The translations under genes and the position numbers were made by a program. From positions 62,001 through 126,000 of the forward strand of contig NZ_CAXMZT010000004.1 of NCBI RefSeq assembly GCF_964199965.1: DNA of 64,000 nt. Direction: 5' to 3'. Under the pieces are notes generated by a model. It did not search any database. It saw only the letters and a list, made by a program, of their open reading frames with translations, and was not told where the DNA came from. The stretch comes from JAFIFT01 sp020051095 (GTDB lineage Bacteria > Pseudomonadota > Gammaproteobacteria > Legionellales > Legionellaceae). Of the stretch, positions 54,295 through 63,059 are shown in pieces; position 1 is the first letter of the stretch, and every line of letters starts with the position of its first letter.

Positions 54295-54404
54295 AACGCA
54301 GAAATTGAGGTTTTGCATATATCCTGAGGAATTAACCTGTGTTTGGCGTATGGTGTAAATTCTTAATCGAAATTGCATCAATTTCATAATTTTTTCAAGG
54401 CGAA

Positions 54405-56387
54405 GTGTCAATTGCTATGAACGATCAAGAACAACAGAGCTCACAAATTACCAAAGTAATCAGTTTAGGTCGCGATCAAAAATATTTAACGTATGCCCAA
54501 ATCAACGACTTGATGCCTGATGTTGTCGGAACCGAAACCTACGAAGTGTTCATTAACATGTTAGAAGAAATGAACATCAAGGTTTTTGAACATCCTCCCA
54601 GTGAAGATGAACTCACGCTCCTTAATGATGATGATACATTGGGCGATGAAGACGATATCCGAGAAGCCGCTGCCACAGTTGCCTCCCTCGATAAAGAATC
54701 CGGTCGAACGACGGATCCTGTCCGCATGTACATGCGTGAAATGGGTACTGTCGAGTTACTGACACGAGAAGGCGAAATCCGAATTGCCAAGCGAATAGAA
54801 GAAGGGATATACCAAGTTCTGAAATCGCTCGCCCATTATCCAGAAACCATCCAGATGGTATTAGAAGATTATGATCGCTATCTCGCAGAAGAAATGCGTT
54901 TGAGCGACATTATCAGCGGATTTGTTGATAGTGATAGCGAAGAAGAAATTGCACCACCTTCGAATATTGGCTCGATGCTGGATGATGGTGATAGTGATAG
55001 TGATAGTGATGGTAATAGCAATATTGGTAGTGATGATGATGGTGATGGTGATTCTGAGCCGGACGACGACAGCACTACCGCGACTAGCCTTGAACTAGAT
55101 GATGAATCAGACGCTGAATCAGAAGAAGATGATGATGAAGGTGGCGGTCTTGGTGATGAAGGCCCGAACCCCGAGCAAGCAGCCTTATATTTCCAAGAAT
55201 TGCGTGATAATTATAATGCCGCAATGGTTGCACTAAAAGACAAAGGCCGTGGGGATAAAAGAACCATTGAATTGCTGGAATTAATGTCCGACTCATTCCT
55301 CAAGTTGAAATTAACGTCACGACAAGTTGACCTTTTAACTCGCCACTTCCGTAAAATGCGCGCTTATATTCGTGATGCAGAGCGCCGCGTCATGCGTATA
55401 TGTATTGAACGTTGCAAAATGCCTCGAAAAATTTTCATCGAAACCTTCCCCGGCCATGAGACGGATAAAGGCTGGCTTGATATGGCTATCAAAAAAGCCA
55501 ACAAGCGTATTGAAATGGATAAAATTGAAGAGCACCGAGAAGAAATATTATCGATTCAAACGAAGTTGTCTGAATTTGAAGACGAGTTTGGTTTAAAAGT
55601 GATTGAAATTAAGGACATCAACCGTAAAATGTCCATCGGCGAAGCCAAAGCTCGCCGTGCCAAAAAGGAAATGGTCGAAGCTAACTTACGATTAGTCATT
55701 TCCATCGCCAAAAAATATACCAATCGTGGTTTGCAATTCTTAGATCTTATCCAAGAAGGGAATATCGGCTTAATGAAAGCTGTCGATAAATTTGAATATC
55801 GTCGAGGCTATAAGTTTTCCACCTACGCAACATGGTGGATTCGCCAAGCGATCACCCGCTCAATTGCCGATCAAGCGAGAACAATCCGTATACCGGTTCA
55901 TATGATTGAAACGATCAACAAATTAAACCGAATCTCTCGACAAATTGTGCAGGAGACTGGTCGTGAGGCAACACCGGAAGAACTCGCTGAAAAAATGGAT
56001 TTAAGCGAGGATAAGATTCGCAAAGTGTTGAAAATTGCCAAAGAACCCATTTCCATGGAAACGCCAGTTGGTGATGACGATGATTCCCATCTGGGCGATT
56101 TTATTGAAGATGGTACAATGGATTCCCCTGTTGACACAGCGATTGCCAAAGGGCTTCGCGAAGCCACCATGGAAATTTTGGAAACATTAACGCCTCGAGA
56201 AGCGAAAGTTCTGCGCATGCGCTTTGGTATTGAAATGAATACTGACCACACCCTCGAAGAAGTTGGAAAGCAATTTGACGTCACCCGTGAGCGGATTCGT
56301 CAAATTGAAGCCAAGGCATTAAGAAAACTCCGCCACCCCTCACGCTCTGAGAAACTCAATAGTTTCCTAGAAGGGGATAACGACTAA
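54405..56387 (+). CDS. rpoD: RNA polymerase primary sigma factor RpoD
   Basis: RpoD is the main sigma factor for housekeeping promoters. The 660 aa protein has region 1.1 (about 10-85), region 1.2 (DPVRMYMREMG), a long non-conserved insert that includes an acidic Ser/Asp-rich run at about 191-246, region 2 (SIAKKYTNRGLQFLDLIQEGNIGLMKAVDKFEYRRGYKF segment), region 3 and the region 4 HTH (TLEEVGKQFDVTRERIRQIE). The start is a GTG at 54405 with AAGG 4 bp before; ATG 54417 matches homologues more closely. It ends before a strong hairpin at 56403. Confidence 0.97.
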   Translation: MSIAMNDQEQQSSQITKVISLGRDQKYLTYAQINDLMPDVVGTETYEVFINMLEEMNIKVFEHPPSEDELTLLNDDDTLGDEDDIREAAATVASLDKESGRTTDPVRMYMREMGTVELLTREGEIRIAKRIEEGIYQVLKSLAHYPETIQMVLEDYDRYLAEEMRLSDIISGFVDSDSEEEIAPPSNIGSMLDDGDSDSDSDGNSNIGSDDDGDGDSEPDDDSTTATSLELDDESDAESEEDDDEGGGLGDEGPNPEQAALYFQELRDNYNAAMVALKDKGRGDKRTIELLELMSDSFLKLKLTSRQVDLLTRHFRKMRAYIRDAERRVMRICIERCKMPRKIFIETFPGHETDKGWLDMAIKKANKRIEMDKIEEHREEILSIQTKLSEFEDEFGLKVIEIKDINRKMSIGEAKARRAKKEMVEANLRLVISIAKKYTNRGLQFLDLIQEGNIGLMKAVDKFEYRRGYKFSTYATWWIRQAITRSIADQARTIRIPVHMIETINKLNRISRQIVQETGREATPEELAEKMDLSEDKIRKVLKIAKEPISMETPVGDDDDSHLGDFIEDGTMDSPVDTAIAKGLREATMEILETLTPREAKVLRMRFGIEMNTDHTLEEVGKQFDVTRERIRQIEAKALRKLRHPSRSEKLNSFLEGDND

Positions 56388-56402
56388 GCCAGTCACTCGA
56401 TA

Positions 56403-56432
56403 AAGGTGGGCATCGCAGCGCGTGCCCACCTT
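56403..56432. terminator. Strong hairpin between convergent rpoD and efflux OMP genes
   Basis: AAGGTGGGCA and TGCCCACCTT form a perfect 10-bp, GC-rich stem with a 10-nt loop. It sits 16 bp past the rpoD stop codon and 47 bp past the convergent OMP stop. No T run follows on the plus strand, so it may be a bidirectional terminator or mRNA-end structure. Confidence 0.6.
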
Positions 56433-56478
56433 GACTGATTAGAACACCCAGAATATTTGCATCATCGGGCAGATAGGA

Positions 56479-57903
56479 TCACACCCAGCCACCACCAACC
56501 GCTTTATAAACACTGACTAATTGAATCAAACTAGCAGCTTGCGCATCAATGGCATTGAGTTCCGAGCGCAACAACCCTTGCTGGGATTGAATTACCGACA
56601 AAATATCATCTTCACCTTCACGATATCGTTGCCTCGCTAATTTAACAGCATGCTGGTTTGCAGCAACCGCATTCAAATATTGATAAGTCGTTTGTTGGGA
56701 TTGCTTCAATTGTTGAATGGAGGACTCCGCTTCTTGCAAGGCTGATAATACGGTTTTCTTATACTGAAGAACAGCCTCTTCTTGTTGAGCTTGCGATAAG
56801 TTGATGTTGGCATGAACTTGCCCACTTTGAAAAAGAGACCACTGCATAAATGGCCCCAATGTCCAAACAGAACTATTTCTATTCCAAAGGGTTTTTAACG
56901 CGATACTTTCTAAGCTGTAGTTTGCGACTAAGTTAAACTTAGGATATAAATCAGCTACTGCCACGCCGATGGCGGCGGTGGTTGCTGCAATGTTTCGTTC
57001 AGCGGCAATGATATCTGGTCGTCTTCTCAGTAAATCAGAAGGAACACCAACGGCCACTTTCTTAGGGATTTTGGGCATGGAGTAGGTATTTAACAATTGT
57101 TTGGCCATTTGGCCTGGCGCTTTCCCCATCAAAATGGCAATCAAACTTGCTTGATGAAAGGCTTCGCCTTGAAACCGCGGCAAGAGCGCTTCAGTTTCTT
57201 TAAGCTGACTATCGGTCAAAGCAACATCCAATTCATTAGTGCTCCCCGCTTCGAGTCGCTGCCGAGTAATTGTAAGTGTTTGTTTTTGTAAGGCAATATT
57301 CTTCTGAGTAATATCAATTTTTTTCTGAGTGGCCCGAAGTTGAATGTAAGACCTTGCTATTTCAGCTCGAATTAAACGAATGGTATCATCAACCGTAAAT
57401 GAGGCTGCTGCTGTTTGCGCTGAGCGTTGTTGATTGCGTCGAAAATTCTGACCGAAGACATCAATTTCCCAACTGGCGTCAAACCCAGGTTGATAGACCT
57501 TTCGATTCAGGGCGATATTGTTGAACAATGGGTTATTGGCATTGGCAAACAGACCTAAAATCCGACCAGTTCGGCTGATTTCTTCATTGGTCACAGAGGC
57601 CTTACCAATTACTTTCGGTCCACCCCTCGCATAATCCATCATTTGCAATGAGCGCGCTTGAAGCAGTCGTTTACAAGCAATTGCCACGTCTAAATTTTCA
57701 AAAGCTATTGCCTCAACATATTTGCTTAATTGAGGATCGGCTAACTGTTGCCACCATTGGCGCTCTACAAATGCCGTTACCATTTGATTCGAATGGGTTG
57801 ACCAATGATATTTTTCCAATGACGTGACCGGTGCACGATAATTAGGGCCAACGGCACAAGCCGTTAGCAATAGGCACATCAATAGCCAAAGTCCTTGTTT
57901 CAT
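56479..57903 (-). CDS. NodT/OprM-type outer membrane efflux lipoprotein
   Basis: The 474 aa outer-membrane channel is of the TolC-superfamily RND/NodT type. A lipoprotein signal (LLMCLLLTACAVGPNY, lipid-modified Cys at 16) anchors it. Two repeated OEP domains (about 60-250 and 270-470) have the long periplasmic helices, with FDASWEIDVFGQNFR and RRRPDIIAAERNIAATTAAIG as signature segments. It is the last gene of the five-gene export operon and supplies the outer-membrane exit for the ABC pump upstream. Confidence 0.9.
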   Translation of the reverse strand: MKQGLWLLMCLLLTACAVGPNYRAPVTSLEKYHWSTHSNQMVTAFVERQWWQQLADPQLSKYVEAIAFENLDVAIACKRLLQARSLQMMDYARGGPKVIGKASVTNEEISRTGRILGLFANANNPLFNNIALNRKVYQPGFDASWEIDVFGQNFRRNQQRSAQTAAASFTVDDTIRLIRAEIARSYIQLRATQKKIDITQKNIALQKQTLTITRQRLEAGSTNELDVALTDSQLKETEALLPRFQGEAFHQASLIAILMGKAPGQMAKQLLNTYSMPKIPKKVAVGVPSDLLRRRPDIIAAERNIAATTAAIGVAVADLYPKFNLVANYSLESIALKTLWNRNSSVWTLGPFMQWSLFQSGQVHANINLSQAQQEEAVLQYKKTVLSALQEAESSIQQLKQSQQTTYQYLNAVAANQHAVKLARQRYREGEDDILSVIQSQQGLLRSELNAIDAQAASLIQLVSVYKAVGGGWV

Positions 57904-57912
57904 CGTGCTATC

Positions 57913-59025
57913 CTATTCCACGCGTTTTCTAAAATACCATCCTGCCACAGGCAGCGTCACACTAGCAATAATCAACATCGGCCATGTGTTTTGCCATACG
58001 AGCGCAAAAGGCATGTCTTTTAAAAATATCCCTTTTACTGCCACCAAAGCAAATTTTAACGGGTTGACATTAGTGACCATTTGCAACCATTCTGGCATAT
58101 TTTCAATGGGAGAAGCATACCCGGATAACGTCACCGCCGGAACCATAAAGACAAATGTGCCAAGCACTGCTTGTTGTTGGGTTGCTGACATCGACGAGAT
58201 AAATAAACCAACTCCCACAGTGGACAAATTAAAGATAGTCAACACGAGGGCCATCAATGTGACACTGCCAGTAAAGGGTATATGAAAAATAAACATGGCA
58301 GCAAGCCAAATGATACCCGCTTCCATGGAACCGATGATAATCGCAGGAATCGTTTTTCCAATGAGAATTTCCCTCGGGCTTAATGGCGATACTAACAGCT
58401 GATCAAACGTTCCTAGCTCCCTTTCTCGAGCGACGGATAAGGAGGTTATCATTAACACAATCAACATCGATAATATGCATACTAGTGAGGGCACTGTGAA
58501 CCATTGATAGGATAAGTTTGGATTGAACCAACTTCTGTCTATTATCGCCACACCAGCAGATTGCGATGGCGGGGAATTTCCAACCATTCGGTTGAAACGC
58601 AGGATAATTTCAGTGATATACCCATTAATAATTTGACTTGCATTGGAACGCCGCCCATCTAAAATAAGTTGCAGCGCAACGGGTTCTCCTGCGTCCAATT
58701 TAGCTGAAAAATTAGACGGGATTTGCATCACGGCAGTGACCGTTTGTTCATCCACCAATGTCTGAATGTCATTTTGGCTCCGTAAGAATAGTATTTTTCT
58801 AAAAAATGGGGAGCCTTGCATTTGGGTGATCAAGTCTGACGACTGTTTTCCTTTGTCTTGATTATAAATAGCCAATTCAATGTTTTTTACTTCTAACGTT
58901 GCCGCATAAGCAAAGATAAATAATTGTAAAATAGGGGGTGCTATCAATACAAATCGTGATTTCGGGTCCCGAAAGAGGGTTAACAGCTCTTTAATAACCA
59001 AAGCAATGATGCGAGAAGAAATCAT
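57913..59025 (-). CDS. ABC-2 type transporter permease, YbhR-like
   Basis: The 370 aa permease has an N-terminal membrane helix, a large extracytoplasmic domain (about 45-170), then five to six membrane helices. The ABC-2 signature is visible at SVARERELGTFDQLLVSPLSPREILIGK, the coupling helix to the ATPase. It pairs with the permease gene at 59039 (13 bp apart) to form the pump core. The probable substrates are drugs or hydrophobic compounds. Confidence 0.87.
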   Translation of the reverse strand: MISSRIIALVIKELLTLFRDPKSRFVLIAPPILQLFIFAYAATLEVKNIELAIYNQDKGKQSSDLITQMQGSPFFRKILFLRSQNDIQTLVDEQTVTAVMQIPSNFSAKLDAGEPVALQLILDGRRSNASQIINGYITEIILRFNRMVGNSPPSQSAGVAIIDRSWFNPNLSYQWFTVPSLVCILSMLIVLMITSLSVARERELGTFDQLLVSPLSPREILIGKTIPAIIIGSMEAGIIWLAAMFIFHIPFTGSVTLMALVLTIFNLSTVGVGLFISSMSATQQQAVLGTFVFMVPAVTLSGYASPIENMPEWLQMVTNVNPLKFALVAVKGIFLKDMPFALVWQNTWPMLIIASVTLPVAGWYFRKRVE

Positions 59026-59038
59026 TAACGCTTTTTCC

Positions 59039-60160
59039 CTAATCTAGTCGTTTCGTCGTTTTATGAGATATGATGATATAAAAAAACGTGGCAATCAAAC
59101 TCATTGCAACAATACATTTAAATAATAACCACCACACATCCCCTACCATGAAGATTGTTTGCAAACTAGTCACAAAATACCGAGCGGCCACAATGTGGGT
59201 TAGCCACTGAATGGGTTGTGGCATGGCGGATATTTCAAAGATAAAACCCGATAGCATGAACGCAGGCAAGAAGGCCGAGATCAACGCCCCCTGAGATGCC
59301 ACAAATTGATCGCGCGCGACCGTTGATATTAACATGCCCTGCCCTAGTCCAGCCATTAAAAAAACACCCGTTACCAATGATAGAACTAACAATCCACCTC
59401 TAAAAGGCACGCCATACCAAAAATAACTAATCGACAAACACAAAAACATCGAACCTAATCCTAATATAAAGTAAGGAATCAGTTTTCCAAGTAAAATTTC
59501 CTTGTTGGTTACTGGCGTCGCCAACATCGCTTCCATCGTCCCCCGTTCCCATTCTCTGGCTATCACCAATGCGGTTAATAACGTACCAATTAAAGTCATC
59601 ACAATGGCAATTGAACCAGGTATCAAAAAGTTTCGACTTTTTAGCTCAGGGTTATACCAAAACCGACTTTCTAAGTGCGCGCCGACTGCTTCATTCGAGC
59701 CGGATTGTGCTTGCAAACTAGTTAGCCAATTACCTACGATACCAGCTGAGTAATTGGTGACAAACTGCGCTGTGTTAGGTTCCGTTCCATCGGCAATTGT
59801 TTGAATTTCAGGTTGACGATACGGGTTTTTAAAATCAGCTGAAAATTGTGCAGGAACAACCACCATGCCACGCAGCTTACCCGATATAATACCCGGTATG
59901 ACTTCGCGCCTATCTTGCGCAAGCTCGATACTTAAAAAGCGCGTCCCTTTAAATGCGGTGATCAACGATGAAGTCGTCACATCTGACTTCTCCACCACCA
60001 AACCAATCGGAACTCGGTTACTATCTAAATTCACGCCATAACCGAAGATAAAAAGCAAAATCAGGGGCAACACAAACGCAATAAGAATGGCACTGGGGTC
60101 ACGAATAATTTGGTATGTTTCTTTTCTTATTAATGCTCGCAAAATTCGCCAGTTTATCAT
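59039..60160 (-). CDS. ABC-2 type transporter permease, YbhS-like
   Basis: The 373 aa paralogue of the next permease has the same topology and the coupling helix REWERGTMEAMLATPVTNKEI. It is homologous to E. coli YbhS, which with YbhR, YbhF and YbhG forms an exporter reported to handle drugs and cations. The start overlaps the ATPase stop codon by 4 bp. Confidence 0.88.
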   Translation of the reverse strand: MINWRILRALIRKETYQIIRDPSAILIAFVLPLILLFIFGYGVNLDSNRVPIGLVVEKSDVTTSSLITAFKGTRFLSIELAQDRREVIPGIISGKLRGMVVVPAQFSADFKNPYRQPEIQTIADGTEPNTAQFVTNYSAGIVGNWLTSLQAQSGSNEAVGAHLESRFWYNPELKSRNFLIPGSIAIVMTLIGTLLTALVIAREWERGTMEAMLATPVTNKEILLGKLIPYFILGLGSMFLCLSISYFWYGVPFRGGLLVLSLVTGVFLMAGLGQGMLISTVARDQFVASQGALISAFLPAFMLSGFIFEISAMPQPIQWLTHIVAARYFVTSLQTIFMVGDVWWLLFKCIVAMSLIATFFYIIISHKTTKRLD

Positions 60161-61884
60161 TCATGCTCCTGGTTTTGCCCTTCTATAAGGGCAATGAATG
60201 CATCTTCCATGGTGGGGTGAGGTAGCGATGCATTGGTGACACGTTTCTTTAGATTATCAGGTGTGTCTGTTGCAATGTTTTGTCCCCGATAAATAAGTGC
60301 GATTCGGTCGCAGTACTCCGCCTCATCCATAAAATGGGTAGTGACCATCACGGTTACCCCTTTATTGACCAAGCTATTGATATGAAGCCAAAATTCACGC
60401 CGGGTGACGGGGTCAACGCCTGAGGTCGGTTCATCTAAAAACAAAATATCCGGCTCATGCATCAATGCGCAAGCAAGCGCTAATCGTTGCTTAAAGCCTA
60501 AAGGCAAATCCCCCGCGTTTTGATTCAAATGCTTATGTAGATCAAAAATTTGAATCATTTCATCCACCGATTGCTTTTGCTTTTTGCCCGATAATCCATA
60601 GAGCCCCGAAAAAAACTGCAAATTTTGAAATGCATTTAACTGGCCATATAACGAAAATTTTTGTGCCATGTAGCCAAGTCGAGAACGTGCTTGTGAAGTG
60701 GAGTGACGTAAATCAAACCCCATGACAGATGCATCCCCACTGGTAGGTTGCAACAAGCCACATAACATCTTAAACGTGGTTGATTTACCCGCCCCATTCG
60801 GACCTAATAAACCAAATATTTCACCCCGTTGGATAGTAAAACTATTATCAGACACAGCAATAAAATCACCAAACCGTTTAGTCAAATTGCGCGCTTCAAT
60901 CACGGCTTCTTTCGATGCTGGCTTTTCAGGAATGGCTTCTGCCAACGCAGATTCACCTCCGGGCCCTCCTCCTAACTTATCCATAAACGCATCTTCAAAG
61001 ACAGGCGCAACTTTTAACCAATGTGCACCTAGCCCATCTGGCAATTTTGGTAACTCATTCGCATTACGGGTAACAATTCGTAGATTTTCACCTTGAATAA
61101 CGCCGTCTAAACATTGTTTTTCGTTGAGTAATTTGAGCAAAACCTGTCGACGAATATTGGAAGCAACACCCGCGACATGCCAACACCGATCCTTTAAGGT
61201 GCTGAGTAATGTATCGGGTTTTCCCTGGTATAATGCATTCCCTTCATTTAATAATAATACGCGATCACATCGTTCTGCTTCATCGAGGTATGCTGTTGAC
61301 CAAATAACACCCATGCCACCTTCAATCAATTCTTGAACCATTTGCCAAAGTTCACGACGAGAGATTGGGTCTACGCCAACACTTGGTTCATCTAACACTA
61401 ATAATTCGGGTTCACCAACGAGCGCACAAGCCAAGCCCAGTTTCTGCTTCATACCGCCTGATAATTGACCGGCTAAGCGACTTTGAAACGGATCAAGACT
61501 GGTAAATCGCAGTAATTGGGCAAATTTCTTCTGACGCTTTTCGCCAACCACACCACGTAAATCTGCATACAAAGTTAAATTTTCGATCACCGATAAATCT
61601 TCATACAATCCAAATTTTTGCGGCATATAGCCAATATGAAGGTGAATTGACTGCGCCTGTTTTTGACTATCAAAGCCAAGAACCGTAATGGTCCCAGAAG
61701 AAGGTAATAATAAGCCGATAATTAAGCGAATTAAGGTTGTTTTCCCAGCACCATCCGGACCAACCAAGCCTAACATCTCCCCGCGTTTGATAGAGAGATT
61801 AATCGCATTTAATGCTGGCAACGAACTGGGAGGAAATGTTTTGCATATCTGATTGATTTCCACCAAGATTTGGTTTTCAGCCAT
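60157..61884 (-). CDS. ABC transporter ATP-binding protein with two nucleotide-binding domains, YbhF-like
   Basis: The 575 aa fused double ATPase has NBD1 (about 1-225) with Walker A GPDGAGKTTL, signature LSGGMKQKL and Walker B LLVLDEPSVGVD, and NBD2 (about 330-560) with GPNGAGKSTT and ILFLDEPTSGVD. In NBD2 the signature is altered to LPLGFKQRL, so its composite site may be weaker. This is the YbhF architecture. A Gly/Ala/Glu-rich linker joins the two domains. It overlaps the HlyD-like gene by 8 bp. Confidence 0.93.
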   Translation of the reverse strand: MAENQILVEINQICKTFPPSSLPALNAINLSIKRGEMLGLVGPDGAGKTTLIRLIIGLLLPSSGTITVLGFDSQKQAQSIHLHIGYMPQKFGLYEDLSVIENLTLYADLRGVVGEKRQKKFAQLLRFTSLDPFQSRLAGQLSGGMKQKLGLACALVGEPELLVLDEPSVGVDPISRRELWQMVQELIEGGMGVIWSTAYLDEAERCDRVLLLNEGNALYQGKPDTLLSTLKDRCWHVAGVASNIRRQVLLKLLNEKQCLDGVIQGENLRIVTRNANELPKLPDGLGAHWLKVAPVFEDAFMDKLGGGPGGESALAEAIPEKPASKEAVIEARNLTKRFGDFIAVSDNSFTIQRGEIFGLLGPNGAGKSTTFKMLCGLLQPTSGDASVMGFDLRHSTSQARSRLGYMAQKFSLYGQLNAFQNLQFFSGLYGLSGKKQKQSVDEMIQIFDLHKHLNQNAGDLPLGFKQRLALACALMHEPDILFLDEPTSGVDPVTRREFWLHINSLVNKGVTVMVTTHFMDEAEYCDRIALIYRGQNIATDTPDNLKKRVTNASLPHPTMEDAFIALIEGQNQEHE

Positions 61885-62719
61885 TTCCTTTTACCTGATG
61901 CAAGGGAATTTTAACCGTCACCGGCATCCCCTGGCGGAGATGTTTATCTGGATTATCCACAACAATTCGGAATCGATATACCAAATCGGTTCTTAGCTGA
62001 GTCGTTTCAACATTTTTTGGGGTAAATTCTGCTTTAGAGGCAATGTAACCAATGTGGCCATGATAGGGCTTTTTCGGTTCTGTATCAGTATAGACTTCCA
62101 CCTTTTGCCCGGGATAAATCAATCCCAATTTTGGCTCATCAATAAACGCTCTTACCCATACAGGATCTGACACAGTTAAAGTATAAACCGTTTGGCCTGT
62201 TCCAATGATTGAACCAGGCTCACGCACACGCGTTAAGATATAACCGGAAGTTGGTGCTTTGATATAGGTATCACTTAAGGCCGTTTTTGCTTTTTCTATC
62301 TGCACTTGCGCCGCTTTTACTTGGGCTTGCGTTTGGGTATTCATGGCAACGGCTTGATCAAACAAAGCCTGTGAAACAGCACCTGTTTTGATTAAACGAG
62401 TTCGTCGTTCATAGACTTGTTTGGCATTGTCATAAGCGGCTTCTGCTTCGACAAGCTGTGCGTTGGCTAGCGCAAGATCTTCATCAAACGTATCCTGTTC
62501 CAATTGCGCCATCACCTGCCCCGGCGAAACAAAGTCCCCTTCCTCAAACAGCATTTTTTCCAGACGCCCTGGCACACGAAAGCCTAAAGTAACCTCGCGA
62601 ATATCCACATTCCCATAAAACGTCAGTGGTTCATGCCGATGCTCCACCCGATAGACGATATACACCAAAAGCAGAATCCCAACGACCGCTCCCACACCAA
62701 TCAAACGTACTTTAGCCAA
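61877..62719 (-). CDS. HlyD-family membrane fusion protein, YbhG-like
   Basis: The periplasmic adaptor joins the ABC pump to the outer-membrane channel. A single N-terminal membrane helix is followed by two half lipoyl motifs (EEGDFVSPGQVMAQLEQDTF and DTYIKAPTSGYIL), a coiled coil (about 80-150) and a beta-barrel part. The start is likely TTG 62719, since AGGAG lies 8 bp upstream; the frame is open to a TTG at 62740. It is the first gene of the HlyD-ATPase-permease-permease-OMP operon. Confidence 0.88.
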   Translation of the reverse strand: MAKVRLIGVGAVVGILLLVYIVYRVEHRHEPLTFYGNVDIREVTLGFRVPGRLEKMLFEEGDFVSPGQVMAQLEQDTFDEDLALANAQLVEAEAAYDNAKQVYERRTRLIKTGAVSQALFDQAVAMNTQTQAQVKAAQVQIEKAKTALSDTYIKAPTSGYILTRVREPGSIIGTGQTVYTLTVSDPVWVRAFIDEPKLGLIYPGQKVEVYTDTEPKKPYHGHIGYIASKAEFTPKNVETTQLRTDLVYRFRIVVDNPDKHLRQGMPVTVKIPLHQVKGNG

Positions 62720-62891
62720 TCTAGTCACTCCTGTTACCAAACAGGATGGCAGAGATTCCCCTTACCAACCCATGTAATCCTTCATTGTGGCTGAAAAATA
62801 GAGCAAACTCAATGTGTTGGCCGCTTTGATAGAAATGGATAAAAATTCCTAGCATTTTAAAAACGAGAATCGTATAATGGCAAGTCCATTC

Positions 62892-62968
<77 letters not shown>

Positions 62969-63025
62969 ATTAAAGCCAGTAAAATCAATAAGTTACACTT
63001 GATACCTTAGTCACCTCAAAAGTCC

Positions 63026-63045
63026 TTGCGTGACTTTTGCGTGAC
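63026..63045. repeat. Direct repeat TTGCGTGAC x2 beside the integrase gene
   Basis: TTGCGTGAC occurs at 63026-63034 and 63037-63045, 11 bp apart from start to start. Short direct repeats near an att site can be integrase arm-type binding sites. This is only suggestive. Confidence 0.3.
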
Positions 63046-63059
63046 CTACATTTAAAACC

